The notes below the pieces were generated by a model, which saw only the letters and a program-made list of their open reading frames with translations, was not told the DNA's origin and made no database searches. This document shows positions 44,139-52,587 of a stretch of 64,000 nucleotides of DNA, one piece after another (the first letter of the stretch is position 1; every line of letters starts with the position of its first letter). Both the position numbers and the translations under genes were made by a program. The stretch is from NCBI GenBank assembly GCA_015057705.1, contig SVDU01000024.1, forward strand, positions 1-64,000, read 5' to 3'. This DNA comes from Paenibacillaceae bacterium (lineage in GTDB: Bacteria > Bacillota > Clostridia > Lachnospirales > Lachnospiraceae).

Positions 44139-45071
44139 TTAATAACCGCAGGTCTTCTTCACTCCCTCAGAAAAGCTTACAAGAGGGGAAAATCCTGTGT
44201 TTTTCTCCAGCTTACTAATGTCCGGAATCAGATTTGCAAGTCCCTCTGCATTGGGACGTCTTCTTCCGTAGCTGTAGCTGCCATGATATCCCATGGTTTC
44301 ATACATCTGCCGTATGTATTCCCGCAAAGGCTTTGTTTCCCGTTCCGGCGCTGCTACATTATAAATTCCGGAAACCGATTCTTTTTCCTGTTCCATTAAA
44401 AGTATCAGCGCCCGGACACAATCCTCCAGATATAAAAAATTCCACATTTGGGTGCATTCCCCAAGGGAAATGTATTCTCCTCTTCCAAATGCCCTTAAAC
44501 AGCTTTCCACCAGGGACCAGGGATGATCTCCCGGCCCGTACACGCTGAAAATCCGCGCATGGATATACTCCATGGAAGATATCCCTTCCTGCTGCCACCG
44601 GTTGGTCTTTTCTGTTGCCTGTTTTAAAAAGTCCAGCTTTGCCTTTCCGTATTCAGAAACCGGGCTGCAGTCAGTTTCCTCAGAAAGGGGGCCTTTGTGG
44701 ATTCCGTATTCCGCCTGGGAACCGCTAAAGAGAAAACGGCTACAGCCTAAACGTCTGGCTCCCTCTAATGCCTTTAAAGCGTCCACCACATTCTTCTGCT
44801 GGACTTCCTGTTTCATCCGGTTCTCACTTCCGGATCCATCCCAGCCAAAATGGTAAAAAGCCTGACAAGGTTCATCAATTATCTGATCCAGTGTATCAAG
44901 CTCACCAAGTTCCCGTTCTATTATTACCAGACCGTCTTGATTTGACGGAAGATATCTTAAATTCTCCGAACCAGGGCGAACCACCGCATATACCCTGCTG
45001 CCCTGCTTTAAAAAGCGGTTCGCCACAGCTCTTCCCAGGAAGCTGGTCGCTCCTGTTACAACAATGTTCAC
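44139..45071 (-). CDS. NAD-dependent sugar epimerase/dehydratase-family protein
   Basis: A 310-residue extended-SDR protein. NAD loop NIVVTGATSFLGRAVANRFL, YHFGWDGSGSENRMKQEVQQ, Ser/Tyr/Lys catalytic region FLFSGSQAEYGIHKGPLSEE then SEYGKAKLDFLKQA (YxxxK), and substrate region YIHARIFSVYGPGDHPW are all present. The start is probably the GTG at 45071: GGAGG lies 7 nt before it, while the in-frame ATG at 45089 is part of that ribosome site's upstream region. It lies 24 nt after the TPP gene. Likely reduces or epimerises a 4-keto or branched sugar. Confidence 0.85.
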   Translation of the reverse strand: MNIVVTGATSFLGRAVANRFLKQGSRVYAVVRPGSENLRYLPSNQDGLVIIERELGELDTLDQIIDEPCQAFYHFGWDGSGSENRMKQEVQQKNVVDALKALEGARRLGCSRFLFSGSQAEYGIHKGPLSEETDCSPVSEYGKAKLDFLKQATEKTNRWQQEGISSMEYIHARIFSVYGPGDHPWSLVESCLRAFGRGEYISLGECTQMWNFLYLEDCVRALILLMEQEKESVSGIYNVAAPERETKPLREYIRQMYETMGYHGSYSYGRRRPNAEGLANLIPDISKLEKNTGFSPLVSFSEGVKKTCGY

Positions 45072-45095
45072 CTTATTTCCTCCCTGCATAAAAAT

Positions 45096-47030
45096 CTAAT
45101 CCCTGATCCGGGGAATAATCATATTCCGGTCCATCTCTTCCTCGGAAAGGAACGGAGACAAATCCTCTAAGGGCGGAGAAACCATGGTTCCATCGGGAAG
45201 CCGCTTTGCCGCCGATTTTGGTTCAAAATTCTGATCTCTGCTGACAAAAACTTCGCAAATAACCGGTCCGTTTAAAGAAAGGGTGCGAAGGAGCGCCTGG
45301 TCAATCTCACCGTTGTGGCGGGCACTGACATAGGGATATCCGTATGCAGCAGAAAGTTTCTCCATATCGGGAAAGCTTAAATCCCTGCTGTCATCTCCGA
45401 TTCCCACAAGCGGTTCTCCAAAATAATTCTTCTGGGTCTGGCGAATGGAATGATAACCCCCGTTATTGATTACAAATATCTTAATGGGGAGGCGATGATG
45501 TATAATAGTCTGCAGCTCCTGAAGATTCATCTGGATACTTCCGTCTCCTGTTACCAGAATAATGTCTTCTCCCGGATCGCCCTTGGAAATACCAATGGCT
45601 GCAGGCAGATCATATCCCATGGAGGCTACAGCAGAATTGGAAATAAAGCGCTGGCCCGGTTTTATCACATAAGCATGACCGCCTACCACACAGGCTGATC
45701 CATTGCCAACCACGGTAATCCTGTTTTCAGGAAGACGTGAGCTCAGTTCCTTTATAAATGCATAAATGTTTACTTCCTTGTGGTCATCCTGGCTGTAATG
45801 CCTTGGAAGAACCACCGGATAGGTCTCTTTCCACATGCGGCATGTCTCATTCCAGGTAAGGGAATCAATCCCTGTTCCGCCTTGAAAGAAAGGATCTTCC
45901 CTGGTTGCCATAAATTCGTGATCCAGAAGATCTTCCATCACTGCCAGCAGATCTTTTACATCTGCATGAATCCGCATATCGGAATGTACCGATGGTTTCT
46001 TTAACTCCTCGGGATCAATATCGTTCACAATTACATAAGCCTCTCTGGCCCAGGTTGCAAAATTATATCCAACCTGACGGATACTTAAACGGCTGGCAAG
46101 GGAAAGCACCAGATCACTGTTTTGAATGGCAAAATTACCGGGACGGTCTCCCATTCCACCACCTCTTCCGGTATAAAGAGGGTGGGCATCGTAGATGCAG
46201 TCCTGGCTGTTCCAGCCGGTTACAACAGGAACTCCCAGCTTTTCTGCAACACGCATAAATGCGTCATGGGCCTGTCCGATGCGAATACCGTTACCTGCAT
46301 TAATCACGGGGCGGGAGGCTGATTTTATCTTTAAAAGAATCTCACGTACTGCATTCTTGTCCGGCTTTGGAGGCAGTATCTGACGTTTTTCTCCAAGCCC
46401 GCTCTCGTCCTCAGTTATCTTAGCATCACTGGCAGAACCCCAGCCGTCTCCCCCATTCTCATAATTTTCCGCATCAAAGCCAATGAGATCGCCGGTTTCT
46501 ACGTAAGCGCCCTGCACATTCAAAGGAATATCTAACCAGGCAGGTCCCGGACGGCCGGAATACGCAAGATAAACTGCCTTTTCCAGACAGTAACGGATTC
46601 GCATGGGATCAATCACCATCTCGTTGTATTTGGTCATGCAGTCAACTGCCTTTGTAATGTCAAATTCCTGATCTCCCATGGCACGGATTCCTACGCCGGA
46701 CCATCTGGCTGTGGTATCGTAGCGAACCTGTCCTGACAGAATCAGCATGGGAATGGAATCCAGCCAGCCGCCTAACACTCCGGTTATGGCATTGGTACCT
46801 CCTGGGCCTGTGGTCACACAGACAGCGGCAATCTGGCCCCTGATTCTGGCGTAGGATTCGGCAGCAATGGCGCATGCCTGCTCATGATGATTATAGAGAC
46901 AGGTAAGCCCTTCCTGATGTCCCAATGCATCGTTTAAATGCATGGCACCTCCTCCTGTTACCGTAAACACCTGGGAGATCCCAAGCTCCACCAGCCTCTG
47001 GGCTATATAATTGGATATTTTCATTCTCAT
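45096..47030 (-). CDS. TPP-dependent enzyme, acetolactate-synthase family
   Basis: A 644-residue ThDP enzyme. Pyrimidine-binding domain with catalytic Glu in LYNHHEQACAIAAESYARIR (about residue 51), the glycine-rich VCVTTGPGGTNAITGVLG, a central FAD/nucleotide-like domain (about 230-370), and a PP domain with GDGSIQMNLQELQTIIHH to VINNGGYHSIRQTQKNYFG. It is longer than ordinary acetolactate synthase and has an insert (about 190-230, acidic, GGDGWGSASDAKITEDESG). No small regulatory subunit, ilvC or ilvD is near. Its partners (epimerase, C-methyltransferase, ADH) resemble those of YerE-type enzymes that add a two-carbon branch to a sugar. Confidence 0.85.
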   Translation of the reverse strand: MRMKISNYIAQRLVELGISQVFTVTGGGAMHLNDALGHQEGLTCLYNHHEQACAIAAESYARIRGQIAAVCVTTGPGGTNAITGVLGGWLDSIPMLILSGQVRYDTTARWSGVGIRAMGDQEFDITKAVDCMTKYNEMVIDPMRIRYCLEKAVYLAYSGRPGPAWLDIPLNVQGAYVETGDLIGFDAENYENGGDGWGSASDAKITEDESGLGEKRQILPPKPDKNAVREILLKIKSASRPVINAGNGIRIGQAHDAFMRVAEKLGVPVVTGWNSQDCIYDAHPLYTGRGGGMGDRPGNFAIQNSDLVLSLASRLSIRQVGYNFATWAREAYVIVNDIDPEELKKPSVHSDMRIHADVKDLLAVMEDLLDHEFMATREDPFFQGGTGIDSLTWNETCRMWKETYPVVLPRHYSQDDHKEVNIYAFIKELSSRLPENRITVVGNGSACVVGGHAYVIKPGQRFISNSAVASMGYDLPAAIGISKGDPGEDIILVTGDGSIQMNLQELQTIIHHRLPIKIFVINNGGYHSIRQTQKNYFGEPLVGIGDDSRDLSFPDMEKLSAAYGYPYVSARHNGEIDQALLRTLSLNGPVICEVFVSRDQNFEPKSAAKRLPDGTMVSPPLEDLSPFLSEEEMDRNMIIPRIRD

Positions 47031-47427
47031 GTTATTTTCTCCTTTATTAAGGAATGGTAATTATCTGTCTGTGATTATACCACACCGTACTTTATTTTCC
47101 TATTAAAGTTTTCTTACTTTCTAAAAGCTTCCATTTTTCCAAGAAACAGGCTTTCTTTGGCAACTTTACCAGTTATGTGCCGTTTGTTTCCCCGCTCCGC
47201 CTTATTTTACAGGCAACTGCCGGTGCTCTCTTGGTTACAGCGTTCTGGCACATTCCGGGTAACCCCTGCCTGTCAGCAACTTTTCTCCTGTTCTGTTAGC
47301 TCCTTCCATATCTGCCATCAAACCACACTTTCATTGTTCCTTTCATTTACGTTATAATCGCAGAGTAATGCAACTATGGATTTTCGGCCACGATAAAACT
47401 TACTGCAAAAAAGGAGAGAACATATTT
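47031..47427. promoter_or_regulatory. Divergent promoter region, glycan operon / wall-binding protein
   Basis: This ~400-nt gap has no gene. On the minus strand an extended -10 TGGTATAAT (TATAAT at 47074-47079) lies 44 nt before the TPP gene; its -35 is not recognisable. On the plus strand TATAAT at 47353-47358 lies 70 nt before the secreted protein gene, with only a weak TTCATT at -35. The middle (47110-47330) is C/T-rich on the plus strand with no clear hairpin or riboswitch. Weak -35 boxes hint at activator control. Confidence 0.6.
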
Positions 47428-48774
47428 ATGAAAAAGCAAATCAAATTGATGGCTGTATTATCCGCTGCCGGTATTTTAACTGCAGCTGCCCCACAGATGG
47501 GCATCTTAAACACAGCCTCTACTGTCTATGCCAAGGCAACTGGCTGGGTAGAAGAAAACGGTACATGGAAATTCTATGAGGAGGGTGATTACTTCGCCAC
47601 TGATTCCTGGAAGAAGTACGGAGAAGACTGGTATTACTTAAATGAGGATGGCGAAATCGCTGTTGGTCAGAAAGTTGATGAGTACTATGTAGACGAGAGC
47701 GGAAAGAGAGTATCCAATTTCTGGGTTTCTGTTACCAATGACAGCTACTGGGACTCCCCTGATTCACCGGAAAATTACTGGCATTATTATGGAAAAGACG
47801 GAAAAGAAGTCGTTTCCAAATGGCAGAAGATCAACAACAACTGGTATTATTTTGACGAACAGGGTCAGATGCTTACTGGCAAGGTAGAAATCGCTGGTTC
47901 TACTTATTACCTGGGTAACGAAAACGACGGCGCACAGAAAACAGGCTGGTTTGAGCTTGAAAGTGCGAAAGAAGATTCCGATCATACACGTGCTTGGTAT
48001 TATTTTGACAAAGACGGCGTTATGGTTAAAGATCAGGTAGATAAAAAAATTAACGGTTCCTACTTCACCTTTGTAAATGGCGAAATGCAGACCGGCTGGT
48101 ACAAACTTCCTGTAACAGCAACTCCTTCAGAAGCGGCCGAAAATACTGACAACAAGACTTCCGCAGCAGGCTATCAGTACTATGATGAGAGCGGTGCAAG
48201 AGTCGAGGGCTGGAGAGAAATCGAAGGCATCGAGGGCATTAGCGCAGAAGGCGAACAGCACTGGTTCTTCTTTAAAAACGGTGCTCCTTACTTTGCGAAA
48301 AAGGGTATTGAATTATTCACTGTAAACTCCCAGAAATATGGATTTAATACAAAAGGTGAAATGCAGACCGGTCTTAAGGTTGTTAATCTGGAAGACGGTA
48401 ATACTGCAAACTTCTATTTCGCAGACAACGGCGTGATCAACACTGGAAAACAGTCCATTATGAACGAAGATTCAGGTGAGAACGAGATTTGGTACTTTGT
48501 AACTTCCGGAAGCAAAAAAGGTCAGGGCTTCCACGGTATTCTTGACGATACTCTTTACGAGTATGGTTTAAGAAAACAGGCAGATGCGGATTTAAGAGTT
48601 GCAGCATTCGCTCTTAACGGCAAAAACTATCTGGTGAATACCAACGGTGTTCTTCAGAAAGCTTCCTCCACATCTAAGTCCACAGCAAAACCAGAGCTTG
48701 GCGCAGGCTTCAGAGATTTCAAAGACACCAATGAAAAAGTTTATGTTGTTGATGTAAATGGTATTATTCAGTAA
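47428..48774 (+). CDS. Secreted protein with choline-binding-type wall repeats
   Basis: A 448-residue exported protein with a signal peptide (MKKQIKLMAVLSAAGILTAA, cleavage near VYAKA) and then almost only cell-wall-binding repeats of the CW_binding_1 kind: WVEENGTWKFYEEGDYFATD, WKKYGEDWYYLNEDGEIAVG, WQKINNNWYYFDEQGQMLTG, TGWFELES, and others about every 20-25 residues. No separate catalytic domain is seen, so it may be a structural wall protein or a carrier. ATG at 47428 has AAAGGAGAG upstream; a longer in-frame start is not needed. Own promoter and terminator. Confidence 0.88.
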   Translation: MKKQIKLMAVLSAAGILTAAAPQMGILNTASTVYAKATGWVEENGTWKFYEEGDYFATDSWKKYGEDWYYLNEDGEIAVGQKVDEYYVDESGKRVSNFWVSVTNDSYWDSPDSPENYWHYYGKDGKEVVSKWQKINNNWYYFDEQGQMLTGKVEIAGSTYYLGNENDGAQKTGWFELESAKEDSDHTRAWYYFDKDGVMVKDQVDKKINGSYFTFVNGEMQTGWYKLPVTATPSEAAENTDNKTSAAGYQYYDESGARVEGWREIEGIEGISAEGEQHWFFFKNGAPYFAKKGIELFTVNSQKYGFNTKGEMQTGLKVVNLEDGNTANFYFADNGVINTGKQSIMNEDSGENEIWYFVTSGSKKGQGFHGILDDTLYEYGLRKQADADLRVAAFALNGKNYLVNTNGVLQKASSTSKSTAKPELGAGFRDFKDTNEKVYVVDVNGIIQ

Positions 48775-48813
48775 ATAGAACACCTTTATAAATGAAACAT
48801 CCGTTCAATTGCC

Positions 48814-48848
48814 AAAAAGCCCGCAGTGTAACAGCTGCGGGCTTTTAT
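48814..48848 (+). terminator. Terminator of the wall-binding protein gene
   Basis: AAAAAGCCCGCAG (48814-48826) and CTGCGGGCTTTT (48835-48846) with an 8-nt loop, then ATTTG on the plus strand. Confidence 0.9.
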
Positions 48849-49004
48849 TTGTTTTTAACAATTAAAAGAGTTATAACTATACAAAATGCCTAAATAGTAA
48901 TTTTTTTTATCGATATTTCTGTTTTTGCGTTATATTTTTGTCGATTTAACGTTATACATATAGGAGTAGATTGTTTATCAATCTATAATAAAAGGAGGAG
49001 ACCA

Positions 49005-49412
49005 ATGAGAGAACTGTCCGTATACTATTGTTCCAAATGCGGGTATTATGGTTATTATCAGCTGGAGAGGAATGCGGTATGCCCAAAGTGCAAGGTGGAC
49101 ATGCTTGCTTTGTCCATCAGCTATCAGGCTTTCATGGATTTGTCCTGTGAAGAAAGGGATGAATTGCTTTCCTCTCAAATCATTGCTTCATCGTCTCCCT
49201 ATGTAAAGCGCATTCTTGTGCCTCACAAAGTGAATAATAACCGGGAAATCATTGCCCGAATGGGAGACCGCATCACCGAACTGGAGATTGAAAACGAAAA
49301 ACTGAATAAAACCATTGAATGGATGCACCAGACAATTTGGGAAATGGTACGTAAAAACAAAGGATTAAATATAAGTGATCAGGCTGAATCCCATAAGGGG
49401 ATTGATCCCTGA
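49005..49412 (+). CDS. Zinc-ribbon plus coiled-coil hypothetical protein
   Basis: A 135-residue protein. The N-terminus is a two-pair zinc ribbon (YYCSKCGYYGYYQ and AVCPKCKVDML), and residues about 80-120 form a coiled coil (RITELEIENEKLNKTIEWMH). AAAGGAGGAGACCAATG fixes the start. The coil resembles that of the convergent 49-residue protein at 49460-49609 (both have ENEKL ... L.QT), so the two may pair. Family not recognised. The 150-nt region upstream is AT-rich with two CGTTATA copies near 48935-48958. Confidence 0.75.
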   Translation: MRELSVYYCSKCGYYGYYQLERNAVCPKCKVDMLALSISYQAFMDLSCEERDELLSSQIIASSSPYVKRILVPHKVNNNREIIARMGDRITELEIENEKLNKTIEWMHQTIWEMVRKNKGLNISDQAESHKGIDP

Positions 49413-49464
49413 CAGGGACATTCCGGGAGTGCCCCCCTGCACTCCTTAGCCATCCCCTGTCAGG
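49408..49464. terminator. Two-way hairpin between convergent coiled-coil genes
   Basis: CCTGACAGGG (49408-49417) pairs with CCCTGTCAGG (49455-49464); an inner GGAGTG (49426-49431) pairs with CACTCC (49440-49445). The outer stem contains both genes' stop codons (49410-49412 and 49460-49462). T-rich flank follows on the plus side (CGATTTTATC). Confidence 0.75.
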
Positions 49465-49609
49465 CGATTTTATCAGTACTTATGTAACGTCCGATCAATC
49501 TGTTCAGCGTCTGATTCAACCTTTCAATCACTTTATGGAGTCTCGAATTTTCTTCCATCAGCTTCTCATTCTCCATCTCTACAATCCGCAGTTTCTCAGC
49601 ATCTGTCAT
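49460..49609 (-). CDS. 49-residue coiled-coil micro-protein
   Basis: Starts at ATG 49609, which has a strong GGAGGGGG 7 nt upstream; the longer frame to 49648 is less likely. The product (MTDAEKLRIVEMENEKLMEE, then SRLHKVIERLNQTLNRLIGR) is a single amphipathic coil with leucine/isoleucine heptads, no cysteines and no signal peptide. It is convergent with the zinc-ribbon/coil gene and shares its terminator. The similar coil motifs suggest heterodimer formation, as inference. Too short for confident family assignment. Confidence 0.65.
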   Translation of the reverse strand: MTDAEKLRIVEMENEKLMEENSRLHKVIERLNQTLNRLIGRYISTDKIA

Positions 49610-50008
49610 AAAGATACCCCCTCCTTCTTCTGCTTTTCCTGTAATCAATATAAGTCCTTTCTAAGTGTTTGAAAAGTGAATTTTATCGCATTATTCGACA
49701 TTTTTCACTTTGTTTTAGTCAATTTAATCAATTAATCTATGTCAATTTTAAAAGAAGTACTACATATGCCATGTCGATATCAGTCTGGCACTAGATATGC
49801 GATTACCTTCAATCTTATATTGTCGACATAATTGATATTAATTATAAATGTTTTTTTGATAATTTTTTAATTTATCACACGCTCTTTTGATCTCGTCAGA
49901 TTTTTCACATATATAATGCTATATATCTATTTATTGATAGTCCAACTTCAATAAGCCGGCACTGAGTCCGGCTGAAAAAAAGGGTTATATTTTTCTGAAC
50001 TATTATAC
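49610..50008. other. AT-rich gene-free stretch
   Basis: About 400 nt of very AT-rich DNA. It must hold the promoter of the 49-residue coil gene (minus strand). A hairpin AGCCGG/CCGGCT (49954-49959 with 49968-49973) lies just beyond the end of the double-HTH gene and may terminate it, although the minus-strand T-tract is weak. No further gene, repeat or RNA motif is seen. Confidence 0.6.
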
Positions 50009-50680
50009 TCACGAACTTTTAAGCCTCGTCATGAGAAGAGGGAGCTTAAGCTCGTCTAGCACTTCATTAATATGAAACAGCACTGGAACAGTTCCATCCG
50101 CCTTTCTGTCACCGGAAAGGAACCAGCAGACAACTGCATCATTGGGAAGAGATGCAGACAATGTGTATCCCGCTTTTTTAAGCAGATGCTGTATTTCATC
50201 TATTCCAAGACCAAGTGAAATGGCTATTGCCAGCAGTGTCTCCTTTGACGGCTGTTTATAGTGCTTAATGTATTGGAACATCCGTTCGCTGACATTGGCC
50301 GCGTCACAGATGGACTTGCACCTTCCTCTCCTGCCATTTAACAGTTGTCTGAAATATACGCTAAAATTATGATCACTGCTTAGAGAAAGACCTGCCTTAT
50401 TAGCCAGAAGCTCGGTTTCCTCTGTTGTCAAATGAAATATCTCTGCACAAGAGACGATCAACTGTATCTTGGACTGCCTTGTCTGGGTGCTGCATGGGTG
50501 ATTTTTCCACCAGGAAACAGCCTGTTTATTAACGCCCAGTTTCTGATAGACCTCCTCGAGAAGCTTTAAATCATTTGTTTTCTTATAGTCTTTGGCCAGA
50601 TTGTTTAATGCAGTGTAGAAGCTTTCTTCCAATATTACGCCATGATCATCCAGCCATTGTTTGGTTTTTTTATAATCCAT
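50009..50680 (-). CDS. Double-HTH regulator with internal duplication
   Basis: A 223-residue protein built from two copies of an XRE-like helix-turn-helix plus cap. Copy 1 (about 30-115): LLEEVYQKLGVNKQAVSWWK, SKIQLIVSCAEIFHLTTEET, LLANKAGLSL. Copy 2 (about 115-200): RCKSICDAANVSERMFQYIK, SKETLLAIAISLGLGIDEIQ, HLLKKAGYTLS. Both end in a similar V..-F/Y-x-LL-like strand region. No signal or membrane part. It is upstream-independent, with an AAGGCGGGGGAATAA site before the ATG, and probably controls a nearby operon. Target unknown. Confidence 0.75.
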   Translation of the reverse strand: MDYKKTKQWLDDHGVILEESFYTALNNLAKDYKKTNDLKLLEEVYQKLGVNKQAVSWWKNHPCSTQTRQSKIQLIVSCAEIFHLTTEETELLANKAGLSLSSDHNFSVYFRQLLNGRRGRCKSICDAANVSERMFQYIKHYKQPSKETLLAIAISLGLGIDEIQHLLKKAGYTLSASLPNDAVVCWFLSGDRKADGTVPVLFHINEVLDELKLPLLMTRLKSS

Positions 50681-50730
50681 TTTATTCCCCCGCCTTTCTT
50701 AAACGGCTAATTTATGTGATTTTTTAACAC

Positions 50731-50767
50731 AAAAAGAAGCCAGCTGATTTATAACGATCAACTGGCT
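50731..50767 (-). terminator. Terminator of the kinase-regulator-hydrolase operon
   Basis: AGCCAG-C-TGAT pairs with ATCA-A-CTGGCT across a short loop; on the minus strand it is followed by TTCTTTTTGTG. It separates the hydrolase gene from the double-HTH gene. Confidence 0.7.
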
Positions 50768-50809
50768 ATATTATATCTGCATTCTTTTAATTGTAGGGGG
50801 GATATCCTT

Positions 50810-50926
50810 ATGATGCAAAAAACCGCCACAACTGGTAAATCGGCGTGGGTAAACGGTTTATCAGGGTTAGCAGAAAACACATTAACCCTGGTATCCCTGG
50901 TAATCAACTGTGCCGATACAGGTTAA
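50810..50926 (+). CDS. Possible 38-residue peptide, antisense to the hydrolase gene 3' end
   Basis: The frame starts with ATG ATG, preceded by AGGGGGG 8 nt upstream (a good site if a G-U pair is allowed). The peptide begins MMQKTATTGKSAWVNGLSGL and ends in a hydrophobic run TLTLVSLVINC plus ADTG. The last 45 nt overlap the hydrolase gene on the other strand. The size and single late Cys recall signal-peptide precursors, and the operon beside it encodes a sensor kinase, but no AgrD/cyclic-lactone motif is seen. No promoter was recognised. Treat as a candidate only. Confidence 0.35.
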   Translation: MMQKTATTGKSAWVNGLSGLAENTLTLVSLVINCADTG

Positions 50927-51829
50927 GTTTAAGGTATTCTTTAACAGGTCTCCAGGAGAGATGAAGTACTCATACATATCTTTTAACTTTTGCAGATAAG
51001 ATACTGCGTCCTCGTTTTCACGATCTGTATCATTGGCAAAAGTCTTAACAAATTGAATACAAAAACGGGTTACTTCTATAATAAGGTCATCCGACAGTTC
51101 ATAAGAAGCAGAAAGTTCCTCTTCATTCTGATTGTTACTGAGCACTTCATATAGCTGGTCAATTGCTTCATCCACATTTTCATCGGATACAGGGCTGTTT
51201 TCCACATCTGACTGAAATATACGGCTGTTATAGCTGGAAGGATCTTTTTGTATGATTTCAATAATCCGATCAATTAGAGGAAATCCTGGAGTACCCTTTA
51301 ATTGAATCTCATACTCGTCTCCTGCTTCCTTATAACAATGATAAGCAAACTGGGAGCACATCATCGCTTCTCTGCCCTTGTATATTAAGGCATCTTCAAG
51401 TTCCATCAGAATACCCATGGAAAGCTTCACAATCCTTGTTACAAGACCTTGAAGCCCTGTATCACCTAACATGTTGTTAGCGATACAATAAAGGCCGATA
51501 AACGGAAGCTGGGCATGTGCATAGGGCAGCTTCTCACTGACATAGCGGGCTGCAATGTCCATAACTGGCTGGCAATTGTAATTCCCCGGATTTAACCGCA
51601 TCACATAGGCGGTTCTTGCTGTTCTGGTAAGAATGGTATCCTCGATGGCATTGGGGGGCGTTTCCTCAATTACGGTTCCTACAGGCTTGTCCGGCCCGCA
51701 GCTTAAGGCGGTATGGCTTACTTCTGATCTGGTAACCCAGGCAATAATTTGGGATATCTTTTCGTTATTCGGCTCCAGTAAAAGGATATCTCCTGCCTTT
51801 AGTTCACTTACTTTGACTTTTTCACCCAT
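50882..51829 (-). CDS. Permuted papain-like cysteine hydrolase (YiiX/C92 type)
   Basis: A 315-residue protein whose N-terminal half fits the permuted NlpC/P60 (YiiX/YaeF) fold: AGDILLLEPNNEKISQIIAW, the catalytic His in SEVSHTALSCG (about residue 38), and the catalytic Cys in AMMCSQFAYHCYKEAGDEYE (about residue 158). The C-terminal half (about 205-315) is acidic and helical with no recognised motif. No signal peptide is visible, so it acts inside the cell or on lipid/protein substrates. It follows the LytTR regulator by 17 nt, so kinase, regulator and hydrolase form an operon. Activity is inferred from the two conserved residues only. Confidence 0.75.
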   Translation of the reverse strand: MGEKVKVSELKAGDILLLEPNNEKISQIIAWVTRSEVSHTALSCGPDKPVGTVIEETPPNAIEDTILTRTARTAYVMRLNPGNYNCQPVMDIAARYVSEKLPYAHAQLPFIGLYCIANNMLGDTGLQGLVTRIVKLSMGILMELEDALIYKGREAMMCSQFAYHCYKEAGDEYEIQLKGTPGFPLIDRIIEIIQKDPSSYNSRIFQSDVENSPVSDENVDEAIDQLYEVLSNNQNEEELSASYELSDDLIIEVTRFCIQFVKTFANDTDRENEDAVSYLQKLKDMYEYFISPGDLLKNTLNLTCIGTVDYQGYQG

Positions 51830-51846
51830 CGTTTCTTCCTCCTGAA

Positions 51847-52578
51847 TTAATTAAAATATTGTTTCAGTTCTTTTACCTTATTCCGACTGACCAGTATCAC
51901 ATCGGAAATGTCCTTAAAATACATATCATAGGTATAGTTAATCCGCGGCCGGAACCTGTCTGCTCTGGATAAATTCGCCAGATAGCATTTATGAGTGCGG
52001 AAAAATGAATTCTTCTTCAGCTTCTCCTCATAAAAATTCAGAGTTTTATTTCCACGGAATACGTGATCCCTGGTATGTATCATACAAACCCCCTGTAACG
52101 CTTCTATATAAAATATATCAGCCGCCGGTATCAGAACAATGTCTTCCTCGTTGAACCCGCAGATCATATCTAAATTATAATCATACTGCCCGCTGATCTC
52201 CTGATACACGTTTTGTCCGGTGGTGGTAGTCTCTAATTTATTCAGGCATTTAAAAAGCCGTTCTTTCGTATAGGGTTTTAGCAGATAGTCCACTGCATTC
52301 AGTTCAAATGCCTTAGCTGCATAACCATTATAAGCAGTTACAAAGCAGATCTTAGTCTTGGGGTGAAGGCTGCTGATTTGCTCTGCAATGTACATGCCAT
52401 TAATTCCCGGCATGTCTATATCTAAAAACAGGAGGTCGCAGGGGTTCTTTAATAAATATGCCAGTCCCTCTCTGGAATCAGAAAATGCCCCAGCCAGAGT
52501 AAATCCCTCTTTTTTCTTCAGCATTTCCGTAAGATATTCAATTGAATTTTTTTCATCATCAATAATTACAACCTGCAT
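51847..52578 (-). CDS. LytTR-family response regulator
   Basis: A 243-residue regulator. Receiver about 1-120: VVIIDDEKNSIEYLTEMLKK, phospho-acceptor Asp in LLFLDIDMPGINGMYIAEQI (about 54), VTAYNGYAAKAFELNAVDYL and LKPYTKERLFK with the conserved Lys. C-terminal LytTR domain about 140-243 (FRTHKCYLANLSRADRFRPR, VILVSRNKVKELKQYFN). It starts 9 nt after the kinase stop. Targets are unknown; likely candidates are the neighbouring surface genes. Confidence 0.93.
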   Translation of the reverse strand: MQVVIIDDEKNSIEYLTEMLKKKEGFTLAGAFSDSREGLAYLLKNPCDLLFLDIDMPGINGMYIAEQISSLHPKTKICFVTAYNGYAAKAFELNAVDYLLKPYTKERLFKCLNKLETTTTGQNVYQEISGQYDYNLDMICGFNEEDIVLIPAADIFYIEALQGVCMIHTRDHVFRGNKTLNFYEEKLKKNSFFRTHKCYLANLSRADRFRPRINYTYDMYFKDISDVILVSRNKVKELKQYFN

Positions 52579-52587
52579 ACCTGTACA

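Noticed and set aside
45096-47030. Calling the TPP enzyme biosynthetic acetolactate synthase IlvB
   Set aside because: No ilvN, ilvC, ilvD or leu genes are present; it is longer, has an acidic insert, and sits at the head of a glycan operon.
50810-50926. Calling the 38-residue peptide an AgrD-type autoinducer
   Set aside because: It lacks the family's charged tail and Cys-x4 ring motif, and no AgrB-like protease is nearby.
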